Assembly (NCBI GenBank): GCA_964650405.1
Contig: CAZYTO010000128.1
Span: 1-15,293, forward strand
From: CAZYTO01 sp964650405
GTDB taxonomy: Bacteria > Acidobacteriota > Thermoanaerobaculia > Gp7-AA8
DNA length: 15,293 nucleotides
Direction: 5' to 3'
The notes under the pieces are model-generated. The model did no database searches, was not told the DNA's origin, and saw only the letters and a program-made list of their open reading frames with translations. Made by a program: the position numbers and the translations under genes. Below are positions 6,099-13,514 of this stretch, piece by piece (positions within the stretch are counted from its first letter, which is position 1; each line of letters opens with the position of its first letter).

Positions 6099-8581
6099 CG
6101 AATCAACCTCAATTGCGGAGTGGCTTTCGCCTCGAAGAACTCGCGGATCTCGCTGGCCGGCTTGCGTGAGACCAGCTCGCGCGGCGACGACTCGTACCAG
6201 TCCGCGGGGAAGTAACGAGTGTAGCTCTCCTGCGTGAAGCGCCTGCAGAGGAGGGCGATGATCCCGACGTCGCGCTCGCTGCGGATCACCCGCCCGGCCG
6301 ACTGGACCACGCGGGTCATGCCCGGAATGAGGTACGCGAACTCGAACCCGGCCCCGTACTGCTCGTCGTAATACTGCTTGAGCAGCTCCTGCTCGAAGCT
6401 CACCTGGGGCAGGGCCGGGCCGATGACCATGACCCCCGACAGCATGTCGCCCTGGTAGTCCACGCCCTCGGCGTACATGCCGCCGGAGACGGCCAGGATG
6501 AGGTTTCCATCGCGCGGTTTCATGCGCAGGATGTCGAGCACGGCGTTGCGCTCGTAGTCGGTCATGTCCGTGCGCTGGATGGTCACGTGCTTGCGCAACT
6601 GGGGCAGGCGGTCGGCCACTTCGCGCAGGAAGGCGTAGCTGGGAAAGAGGGCCAGGAAGTTTCCGTCCGAGGCCTCGGCGATCTCGGCCACGGTTCCGGC
6701 GATGCGGTCGTAGTGGCCGGCCCGGCGCTTCCATGTCGTATCGACCTCGGGGATGACGACGATCTTCCGGTTCTCGCGAGGGAAGGGCGAGGGCAGCGAG
6801 AGCTCCGTCACGCGGTCCGCCGGGAAGCCGAGGGTGCGGCGGTAGAACTCGAACGGCTCGAGCGTCGCCGAGAGGGCGATGGTGGCGTGGGCCGACTCGA
6901 AGATGCGACCGAGGAAGCGCGAGGGGTCCTTGCAGAAGATCTTCAGCTTCAGACCTTCGGGCGTCCTCTCGATGAGGTGGGAGAACTCGTCGCCCTTCTC
7001 GCTGAGGACGTTGGCGAACTTCACCAGCCGGAAGTAGAAGTCGACCAGCGGATCGTCCTCTTCGACGATGTGGTTGTCGATCTTCCAACCGATGTAGCTC
7101 ATGACGATCCGCTCCCACTCCGCGCGCTGTTCGAGGAACAGCTCCCGGTCGGGGGAGCACAGGGCGACGGTGGGGTAGGGGTGATCGCGCTTCTCGGCGT
7201 CGGTCGCCGATTCGGTGTCGCCATGCCCCTCGTCGATCGCCTCGGCCAGCTCGCGGAAGTGGATGCGCAGCATCTCCAGCAGCTCTTCCCACCCGTCCAG
7301 CCAGACGTTGCGGGTCTGCAGCATCTGGCGGATGTCGTCGAACGACTTCTCGTGGATCTCCGGCGAGTAATAGCCGCGCCCGCGGTCGACGAGGTTGTGC
7401 GCTTCATCCACCACGAGCACGCAGTCGCCGTAGTCGCTCTCCCCCTGGTACGCCTTCAGACCGACGTACGGGTCGAAGATGTAGTTGTAGTCGCAGACGA
7501 TGACGTCGGCCTGTTCGATCAGCTCCAGCGACACCTCGAACGGGCACACCTCGGTGGTTCGGGCCATCTGGAACGTGACGTCGGGATCGAAGTAGGTCAT
7601 CGACGTCACGATGTGGGAGAGGAGGCCGCTCTGCTCCATCTTCTGGCTGTAGCGGGCTGCGAACGGACAGAAGTCCTCGTGGCAGATCATCTCCGTGTGC
7701 GCGCACATCTTCTGCTTGGCGCGGATGCGCAGCACGCGGAAGGCGCCGTCGTTGAGCAGCTCCAGGGCCTTGATGGCGGCATCCTGCTGGAGGGTCTTGG
7801 AGGTGAGGACGAAGAGCTTCTTGCCGAGCTTCAGCGACTGCTTCACGGCCGGGTAGAGGGCGGCGATGGTCTTGCCGATGCCGGTCGGGGCCGAGACGAG
7901 CAGCGCTTCCTGCTGGTAGACGGCCCGGGCCACGGCGCTGACGATCTCTCCCTGGTACGGCCGCATTTCGTCGTACGGAAAGGTGAGCGTGTCGGCGAAG
8001 GCCCGCTTGGCCACGCGCAACGCATGGGCCGTCTCGATGCCGTCCACGAGCTTGGCCAGGGCGTCGTCGAGGGCATGGGAGACGCGGGCCACATCGAAGT
8101 CGGTGTCGATGACTTTCGTTTCGCCCGAGATGAGGTCGATGAGCACGAGCTGGGGCACGAAGACGAACCCGGCGTAGTCGGGATTGCCGGCCAGGAAGAG
8201 CGAGTAGAGGAGGAGTTGGAAGAGGTGGCGTTGCAGCTTGTCGGAGCGCTGCAGGGCCTCCAGCTCGAGGTCGAAGTGGATGGACTTCACTTCCTCAATG
8301 ACGACGCGCGCCGCGGCCCGGTCGACGGAGAGGCCGTCGATGCGGCCTGTGACCGTGACCGCCCACCCGCCCATCGACGTGCGGTGCATGACGTGCACCT
8401 CGGCGCGGTAGTGGGGATCCTCCGCCGCGCGCTGTTCGGCGCGCTGGGTGTGGATGTCCTGGCCGATCCACATCCGCCGGAAGCCGTCGCCGCGCTCCAC
8501 GCCGATGCGGCGGTAGGTCGACTCATAGACGAGGTCGCCGACCGAACAGACGATCTCCCGCTTGTCGTAGTCGATCCGCAC
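6095..8581 (-). CDS. XPD/DinG-type Fe-S helicase with N-terminal PD-(D/E)XK-like domain
   Basis: ATP-dependent superfamily 2 DNA helicase of the Rad3/XPD/DinG group, 828 residues. Helicase signatures in order: Walker A APTGIGKT (231-238), four cysteines placed for a 4Fe-4S cluster (C293, C300, C305, C346), DEAH (392-395) and motif VI QSAGRVIR (760-767). Ahead of it, residues 75-130 carry GRIDGL, VIEEVKS and a helix LQRHLFQLLLYSLFL. This is the D82...E97-x-K99 pattern of PD-(D/E)XK (Cas4/RecB-like) nucleases. The combination suggests repair or processing of branched or damaged DNA. The start is GTG with no clear ribosome site. The stop overlaps the lipoprotein ATG. Helicase identity is firm; nuclease activity is inferred from the motif. 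Confidence 0.9.
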   Translation of the reverse strand: MRIDYDKREIVCSVGDLVYESTYRRIGVERGDGFRRMWIGQDIHTQRAEQRAAEDPHYRAEVHVMHRTSMGGWAVTVTGRIDGLSVDRAAARVVIEEVKSIHFDLELEALQRSDKLQRHLFQLLLYSLFLAGNPDYAGFVFVPQLVLIDLISGETKVIDTDFDVARVSHALDDALAKLVDGIETAHALRVAKRAFADTLTFPYDEMRPYQGEIVSAVARAVYQQEALLVSAPTGIGKTIAALYPAVKQSLKLGKKLFVLTSKTLQQDAAIKALELLNDGAFRVLRIRAKQKMCAHTEMICHEDFCPFAARYSQKMEQSGLLSHIVTSMTYFDPDVTFQMARTTEVCPFEVSLELIEQADVIVCDYNYIFDPYVGLKAYQGESDYGDCVLVVDEAHNLVDRGRGYYSPEIHEKSFDDIRQMLQTRNVWLDGWEELLEMLRIHFRELAEAIDEGHGDTESATDAEKRDHPYPTVALCSPDRELFLEQRAEWERIVMSYIGWKIDNHIVEEDDPLVDFYFRLVKFANVLSEKGDEFSHLIERTPEGLKLKIFCKDPSRFLGRIFESAHATIALSATLEPFEFYRRTLGFPADRVTELSLPSPFPRENRKIVVIPEVDTTWKRRAGHYDRIAGTVAEIAEASDGNFLALFPSYAFLREVADRLPQLRKHVTIQRTDMTDYERNAVLDILRMKPRDGNLILAVSGGMYAEGVDYQGDMLSGVMVIGPALPQVSFEQELLKQYYDEQYGAGFEFAYLIPGMTRVVQSAGRVIRSERDVGIIALLCRRFTQESYTRYFPADWYESSPRELVSRKPASEIREFFEAKATPQLRLIR

Positions 8582-8707
8582 GGACGCAGTTTACGCTGAG
8601 CTGCCGCGCGTCTTCATCGCTGATTCGTGGTGACCTTGCTGACCGAAATGGAGCGGCAAGAAATTGAGCGCCGCGGACGATCCTCGTACGGTGAAGAATT
8701 CTTCCGA

Positions 8708-8917
8708 CTACGTAGCTTTCAGGGTGTTCGCCAGCGTTTCAGGTCTTCCAGTCGCAACAGGGCGGCCAAGTGGCCGGTCCAGCGAATACCCTCTCGGTTG
8801 AATGACCCCGGCTCTTGCGATTTCGTCGAGTTGAGCCGCGAGTTGCGCGAGTTGCCTCACGTCAACGGGGTTGTTTGTAGCGAGACGTTTCAGGAACTCT
8901 TCCTTGCTGTCGATCAT
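8708..8917 (-). CDS. Small protein (69 aa) following the protease gene
   Basis: Short, probably cytoplasmic protein with a charged, helical N-terminal half (SKEEFLKRL, then VRQLAQLAAQLDEIARAG) and a Pro/Gly/Arg-rich tail. The start MIDSKEEF is supported by AGGAG five bases upstream, and it begins only 8 bases after the stop of the protease gene, so the two are co-transcribed. A longer reading would start upstream but overlap the protease gene. I do not recognise a family; its position suggests a partner of the protease. A 12-bp palindrome GAAGAATTCTTC lies a few bases after its stop (8693-8704). Base composition is lower in GC than the flanking genes. Confidence 0.6.
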   Translation of the reverse strand: MIDSKEEFLKRLATNNPVDVRQLAQLAAQLDEIARAGVIQPRGYSLDRPLGRPVATGRPETLANTLKAT

Positions 8918-8922
8918 GAGCT

Positions 8923-8927
8923 CTCCT
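8923..8927 (-). promoter_or_regulatory. Shine-Dalgarno site for the 69-aa ORF
   Basis: AGGAG on the minus strand, five bases before the ATG at 8917. It overlaps the stop codon of the upstream protease gene and decides the shorter start. Confidence 0.7.
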
Positions 8928-9772
8928 AAACGTAGGCGCGCGACGTGACAAAGCTGGACAACCCCTCCCGATTCATGCACGCGAGCATGAATTCATAGTA
9001 ATCGCGAACCGCTGCGGCGAGATCCACGTTCCCACCGAAGTCGTCAATTTTCAGCTTGAGCTCGTCCCGAAGGGTTCGCATTGGTATGCCACGTCCATGC
9101 GACCGCCATCGCTGATGATTGTTGAGCTCCTCCGCGATCTCACGAGCCCGGGCTTCACGCATTTGCTGCGTAACCTGAACCTGGCGAGTCTGGGTAGTGG
9201 TCCAGTCCTTGAACTTGTAGTTTGCCAACCAGCTCACGAGTAGGTCGATCGTCAGTTCCTTGGCCTGCTCGAAAGAGTGCAACTCGGCGAGATCGAGTTT
9301 GGCGAATAGAGCAAGCTCCGCTGTAGTCAGAGCGCCCTGTGCGGACTTCGCGACGATACGACTGAACTGCTCCAGATATGACAATGCTGGTACGAGCTTG
9401 CCTTCTCTCTCGACCTGCGGGTCGATCGGGCCGAGGCAGGAGAAGCTGTCCATCATGATGCTATCTCCTGACATCGCGAGAATCGTTCCCGCCGAGAGCG
9501 ACATCAGGAATGAGAAAGACGACCTCACCGTAGCAGTGCCTGAGGACGTTGACGATTCGTTCAGTAACACCAAACGAACCGCATCCGGTGACCAGGACCC
9601 CAACTGCCCTGTTCCGCCGGCTGGTAAGTGCTTCGATTGCCGCACGGACGCGATGCTCAACCCCCGTCACGATGGGGCCGAACACACCGATGACATCTGC
9701 CTGGACGTGGGCTTCGACGGAGTCCGTGACCTTGGCCATCTTCTCTCGGATGGCATCGACGACGTTTGGCAT
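8926..9772 (-). pseudogene. SDH-type (ClpP/SppA-fold) serine protease gene, frameshifted
   Basis: The N-terminal part starts at 9772 (MPNVVDAIREKM) and runs in one frame to FLIPDVA. The C-terminal part continues in another frame from SAGTILAMSGDSIMM through CLGPIDPQVEREGKLVPALSYLEQF to the stop at 8926. Joined at about 9495-9500, the two give one protein of about 281 residues resembling the serine dehydrogenase proteinase (SDH_sah) clan with a ClpP/crotonase fold. SAGT would hold the nucleophilic Ser. The Gly-rich segment usually written TxGG reads TGCGS here. Crossing the junction needs skipping one base or restoring two. Either the gene is broken or the assembly has an indel; the intact C-terminal region and the neighbouring good ribosome site favour a recent lesion or an error. 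GC is about 55% on a sampled line against 65% in the cyclase-like gene. Confidence 0.75.
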
Positions 9773-9919
9773 GCTGTTCAGAGGATACTATTCAATGCTG
9801 GACCTAGCTCAGCCGAGCAGCATCAGAAGGAGCGTGAGACGGTGCCAAGCGCGAATCTACCCGTTGAAGAACTGCGGCAAAGCCTCGATTCTCGCTAGGT
9901 TCGATTGGGGTGGTCGCGT

Positions 9920-12265
9920 TCACAGCTTCTCCACCACCTCCCCCAGCACGTAGGCGTCGTACTCGTCGCCGAGGCGGTAGGCGGAGAGGGGGAGGGGATC
10001 GGCGGGAGCGCGGTCGCAGAGGCGGGTGTAGAGCTCGCGCACCGTCTCCTTGCGGTCGTCGAGCAGCTCGGGCGTGAGCGTGCCTTTCAGGGAGAAGAGC
10101 CGCTCGAAGTCGCCGCGGGGCATGAGCAGTGGGCGGTGCACGTCGTCGGAGAGCGGGTCCCACTCGCCGATGAGCACCTCGTCGTCCTGTCCATCGTCGT
10201 GGGACGGCTTCACGCAGATGACCAGCTCGCTCGGCACCATGTGCTCCGTGGTCGTCTCGGAAAAGGCCCGCTCGGCGGTAACGACCGGCATGACGTCGTC
10301 GCGCTGGTGGAACTCCTGGCGGAGGAGTGTCACCAGCGTCTCGCCTTCGATGGGGTCGATCGGCGTCGCCTCGACTTCACCCGGTGCAAACGGTGCGATT
10401 TCGCCGACCTCGATGTTCTCCAGGCCTTTGAGCTGGACCATGCCGATCAGCCGCACGCCGATGTACTCCACGCCGCCGAGGGCCGGCTCGAAACCGATGT
10501 AGGTCGCCCACGGCGCCTTCAGGCGGAAGAGCCGCTGCCCTTCGTTGGACAGCTCGGACGACAGCTCCTGGAGCAGGGCCAGCGAGCCGACGATGCTCTC
10601 ATTGATGAGATGGCCGTTGGCATTGACGTAGGCGTAGAACTCGCGCGCGTGCTGGGTGTGGTCGATTACGTCGACACCCCGCGCCAGCGGCGCGAAGAAC
10701 TGGTGCACCTTGGACGAGTCGTACCCGTGGGCGACGAGGAAGGAGCCGATCTCCTCGATCTCCTTGTTGGCCTTGCCGGTGGTGAGGCGGGACAGCTCGA
10801 CGATGCCCGGCCCGTAGAACTCCGTGATGCGCTCGCCGTCGGGTCCGGCCTTCATGGGCAGGAGCCGGTAGTAACCGAAGTTGAGGGCGATGCGCAGGCC
10901 CTTGTTGAAAGCGAAGCCCTTGCGCTTCATCTCCGAGTAGAAGCGCTGGATCTCGATGGCCGCGCGCACGAGACGGAGTGCGCGCCGGTTGGTGTAGAAC
11001 GCGCCGTCGCCGAGGAACTTCTCGAACTGCAGGCGGTGGCGCGAGGCCACGGTCTCCAGCTTGCGCTGGAAGAGCAGCATCTGCCGGTAGGAGCTGACTT
11101 CCTCCCGCCGCCCGCCCCGGCGGATGTTGCCGAGGGTCTCGGAGAAGCTGGAGATGTCGTAGATCAGGCCGAAGCGGTGCACGACCGGATCGACGACGCC
11201 GGCGGTGCCGAAGTCCATGGGACGGGTCGACCGCGAGTAGGCTACCACCGTCCGCTTGTCGCTGGAGACGATGCGGCCGTCGTTCGTCACGGTCATCCAC
11301 AGGATGGCCCGGCGGAGCTGGTTGAACACGGCGAACTCGCGCAGGCGGCGCGTGATGAGCTGGAACTGCTCGCGATCCTCCCGGGTGAGCGTGTTCTGCA
11401 CGGCCGGGTGGTCGAAGAGAAAGGCCTGGAAGCGGGCATCGAGCAGGAGGGCCAGTCCGATGCCCTGGTCGGGGTTGGCGCCGAACAGCGGCAGGGCGGA
11501 GCGGAAGGTGCGGTCCTTCGACAGCAGGTCGGTGGCCACGCTGCGGAGCCGCTCGAAGCCGTCCCGGAAGGTCTGGAAGTCGCGCCGCAGGTAGCCGGTC
11601 AGGAACGACCGCAGCTCGCGCAGATCCGGGCCGATGTACTCCTCGGTGAGGACGAGCACGTCGTCCTGCAGGAGGCGGAAGAACTGCAGGGCGCGCTGCT
11701 CTTCGCCGTCCAGCGTCTGGGCGGCGCGCGCGGCGAGTTGCGACATGGCCTCCCGCGTCTCGGCCGCCCACCGCGCGAAGATCCGGTACTTCAGCGCGTC
11801 GCCCTGCTGCTTGCCGGTGGCCGAATCGACGATGCCCACCCGCCGCGGGACGGACGAGAACTGCCGCGCCAGGTCGAAGGAATGGGCGAGCCAGAACGCG
11901 CCGTGGTAGTCGTTGAGGACGTTGGCCAAAAGGGCGTTCTCGGCGACGCGCAGCAGCGGCGTGAGATACGTCGTCAGGGCCAGTTGGGCCTTCTCCTTCG
12001 AGGCCGGATGGCGGGCCACCTGCCAGACCACCTCTTCGGCCAGCCAGCGATCGAGCTTCAGGTCGAGATCGCGGATGACGTTCGTCTCCAGCAGGGGAAA
12101 GCCCAGCATGGGCGGCTGGGTTTCGTCGGCAGGGAAGATCTTGGTCGGCTCGGGGAGGACGTTCTTCGGGAACAACTCCTCGATCGTCCGTTCGATCTCG
12201 CCCGGCAAGAGAAACGTCGCCGCGTCGGCGCGCGCCGTCAGATAAGCGACCAGAGAGGAACCCAT
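9920..12265 (-). CDS. Large protein with a divergent class III nucleotidyl-cyclase-like domain
   Basis: 781 residues, no signal peptide or convincing membrane segment. Residues 1-350 are mostly helical and charged with no motif I know. Residues about 362-500 read like a class III adenylate/guanylate cyclase domain. D370 (GLIYDISSF) and D420 (KFLGDGAF) match the two metal-binding Asp. K416, four before D420, and E482 match the purine-selecting Lys/Asp pair. R493 (LSRL) matches the transition-state Arg. The usual Asn four residues before that Arg is Val489 (Glu490 is next), so activity may be altered or lost. Residues 500-781 are unassigned. The start MGSSLVAYL is preferred to an upstream ATG that would read toward the repeat array, but no ribosome site is visible. 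The domain call is from motifs only. Confidence 0.6.
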   Translation of the reverse strand: MGSSLVAYLTARADAATFLLPGEIERTIEELFPKNVLPEPTKIFPADETQPPMLGFPLLETNVIRDLDLKLDRWLAEEVVWQVARHPASKEKAQLALTTYLTPLLRVAENALLANVLNDYHGAFWLAHSFDLARQFSSVPRRVGIVDSATGKQQGDALKYRIFARWAAETREAMSQLAARAAQTLDGEEQRALQFFRLLQDDVLVLTEEYIGPDLRELRSFLTGYLRRDFQTFRDGFERLRSVATDLLSKDRTFRSALPLFGANPDQGIGLALLLDARFQAFLFDHPAVQNTLTREDREQFQLITRRLREFAVFNQLRRAILWMTVTNDGRIVSSDKRTVVAYSRSTRPMDFGTAGVVDPVVHRFGLIYDISSFSETLGNIRRGGRREEVSSYRQMLLFQRKLETVASRHRLQFEKFLGDGAFYTNRRALRLVRAAIEIQRFYSEMKRKGFAFNKGLRIALNFGYYRLLPMKAGPDGERITEFYGPGIVELSRLTTGKANKEIEEIGSFLVAHGYDSSKVHQFFAPLARGVDVIDHTQHAREFYAYVNANGHLINESIVGSLALLQELSSELSNEGQRLFRLKAPWATYIGFEPALGGVEYIGVRLIGMVQLKGLENIEVGEIAPFAPGEVEATPIDPIEGETLVTLLRQEFHQRDDVMPVVTAERAFSETTTEHMVPSELVICVKPSHDDGQDDEVLIGEWDPLSDDVHRPLLMPRGDFERLFSLKGTLTPELLDDRKETVRELYTRLCDRAPADPLPLSAYRLGDEYDAYVLGEVVEKL

Positions 12266-12305
12266 AGAGGAGGCGGGCGAAGTATATCGAAGGGCGGCCC
12301 GAGGC

Positions 12306-12411
12306 AAGGCTGGAAGGCGGAAAGGCTGGAAGGCTGAAAGGGGTGATTACGATCTCGCCGGCGACGCGTGCCGTTCTTTCAGCCTTTCAACCTTCCAGCC
12401 TTTCAGCCCTT
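12306..12411. repeat. Octamer hairpin array between divergent genes
   Basis: Left arm 12306-12341 repeats AAGGCTGG-type 8-mers about four times; right arm 12376-12411 repeats the complementary CTTTCAGC-type 8-mers; the spacer is about 34 bases. The period is 8 here rather than 7. It occupies the space between the divergent cyclase-like and monooxygenase-like genes, where promoters would be expected. Confidence 0.87.
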
Positions 12412-12440
12412 GGAGCGCGGTCCTGCTTATACTTGCCTCG

Positions 12441-12697
12441 ATGTCCTCGTCCGCCCCCACCCCCGCCCCCTGTCCCCGGTTCAACGGCTCGGGATCGGGG
12501 CCGGTCCCGCCGGACTTCAGATGGCGTACTTCCTGGAAAAGGCCGGTCGCTCGTACATCGTGCTGGAAGCGGGCGCCACACCGGGCACGTTCTTCCGACG
12601 TTTTCCTCGTCATCGCCGGATGATCTCCAGCAACAAGAAACACACGGGGTGGCAGGATCCGGAGCTGAACTTGCGTATGGATTGGAACTCGCTTCTT
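12441..12697 (+). CDS. Flavin monooxygenase-like oxidoreductase, N-terminal fragment
   Basis: From 12491 the reading frame gives GIGAGPAGLQMAYFLEKAG, a Rossmann FAD-binding start, followed by YIVLEAGATPGTFF and FPRHRRMISSNKKHTG and ending LRMDWNSLL at the scaffold gap. This pattern resembles FAD-dependent oxidoreductases of the flavin monooxygenase/FOXRED2 group, usually over 400 residues; fewer than 90 are present. The natural ATG (12441, MSSSAPTPAP) is in a different frame; one extra C in the C-run at 12466-12470 would join it to the flavin-binding frame. So there is probably a one-base error or lesion there. Alternatively the frame opens at a GTG inside the repeat array at 12368, which I think less likely. 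The remainder of the gene is lost in the gap. Confidence 0.7.
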
Positions 12698-12707
12698 NNN
12701 NNNNNNN
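12698..12707. other. Scaffold gap (10 N)
   Basis: Ten Ns separate a monooxygenase N-terminus from the middle of a DnaC-like gene. Two unrelated proteins meet here and both lack their facing ends, so the real missing sequence must be far longer than ten bases, or the join is wrong. Confidence 0.97.
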
Positions 12708-12708
12708 C

Positions 12709-13413
12709 CCCCGGGTTAACGGTCCGGGTTGGGTGCCGGTCCACGGCGAAAATTTCCGGTGGGAACCGTGTGGCTGCCAAGGGGACTTGCGGAAGCGGCA
12801 GCGCATCGCGGCGGCGAACATCCCCAGGCGCTACCTCGACCACTGCACGCTGTCCACGTTCTACGACAAAAACTCGCCCATCCTCGCCGCGGCGAAACGG
12901 CGGGTGCAGGAGTTCATCGACGCCTGGCCGCTGACCAGCCACGGCCGCGGACTGCTCCTGATGGGGTCGTGCGGGGTGGGCAAGACGCACCTGGCCGTGG
13001 CGGCACTCGTGGAGATCATCGACGGCGGCAAGACCGGACGGCTCCTGTTCACGAACTTCCAGGAGCTGATCCAGGAGATCCAGGCCTCGTTCGACGACCC
13101 CGCGGCGGCCCACCAGTCGTATCACCGTCGGCCCCTGCTCGTACCCTACCCCNNNNNNNNNNTCGGGTCCCAGAAGCCGACCACGTTCGTCCAGGACATC
13201 CTCTACTACATCATCAACAGCCGCTACAACGACGAGCGCACGACGATCTTTACCACGAACTACTTCGACGACGCGCCTGTCGACGGGCAGCGGCTGCAGG
13301 ACCGCGTGGGCGAGCGCCTGCGCAGCCGCCTGCACGAGATGACGGAGATGGTGGTGATCAAGGGCGTGCCCGACCACCGCATCGCCGCCAAGCAGGCCAG
13401 GAATGTCATCTAG
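12709..13413 (+). CDS. DnaC/IstB-like AAA+ ATPase, probable helicase loader, 5' partial
   Basis: AAA+ ATPase of the DnaC/DnaI/IstB group, which would load a replicative helicase onto DNA. After a GWVPV...EPCGCQ segment that looks like the end of an N-terminal zinc-binding motif, the protein shows IPRRYLDHCTLSTF, Walker A GSCGVGKT (12964-12987), TNFQELIQEIQ, then QKPTTFVQDILYYIINSRYN, TIFTTNY (sensor region) and the basic helix DRVGERLRSRLHEM. The Walker B segment (usually LLVLDDLG) is interrupted by the second run of Ns at 13153-13162; the bases just before it translate to LLVPYP and look unreliable. The start is lost in the first gap. No transposase lies nearby, so a loader is preferred to an IS21-type IstB. 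The last base of the stop TAG begins a heptamer array. Confidence 0.85.
   Translation, partial: PRVNGPGWVPVHGENFRWEPCGCQGDLRKRQRIAAANIPRRYLDHCTLSTFYDKNSPILAAAKRRVQEFIDAWPLTSHGRGLLLMGSCGVGKTHLAVAALVEIIDGGKTGRLLFTNFQELIQEIQASFDDPAAAHQSYHRRPLLVPYPXXXXGSQKPTTFVQDILYYIINSRYNDERTTIFTTNYFDDAPVDGQRLQDRVGERLRSRLHEMTEMVVIKGVPDHRIAAKQARNVI
13153..13162. other. Scaffold gap (10 N) in the Walker B region
   Basis: LLV lies on one side and GSQKPT on the other, as expected around LLVLDDLGSQKPT of the family. The true gap is therefore close to zero length and the flanking bases are probably low quality. Confidence 0.95.
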
Positions 13414-13514
13414 TTGTTCGTTGGTCGTTGTTCGTTGTTCGTGATGGATATCTGAGTTGCCTCGCTTGAGCTACCGATGAACAACGACCAGCGAACAGCG
13501 AACAGCGACCAGCG
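13413..13514. repeat. Heptamer hairpin array joining a stop to a start codon
   Basis: Left arm 13413-13440 is four heptamers (GTTGTTC, one GTTGGTC). Right arm 13480-13514 is five heptamers (AACAACG, ACCAGCG, AACAGCG, AACAGCG, ACCAGCG). The arms are roughly complementary across a 39-base spacer. The left arm shares its first base with the DnaC-like stop codon; the right arm begins directly after the ATG of the membrane protein. The units resemble those at 715-826, over 12 kb away. Confidence 0.88.

Noticed and set aside
6587..8599. 670-residue plus-strand ORF
   Set aside because: Antisense shadow of the helicase gene in high-GC DNA; its translation is low-complexity and lacks domains.
9773..9919. 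Possible promoter or RNA between the protease and cyclase-like genes
   Set aside because: No convincing -35/-10 pair, tRNA fold or repeat could be found.
9905..12337. 810-residue plus-strand ORF
   Set aside because: Antisense shadow of the cyclase-like gene with Glu/Val/Leu-rich composition and no motif.
12709..13413. IS21-type IstB transposition helper
   Set aside because: No IstA transposase or terminal repeats are visible, and the N-terminal Cys segment with GWVPV fits DnaC-like loaders.
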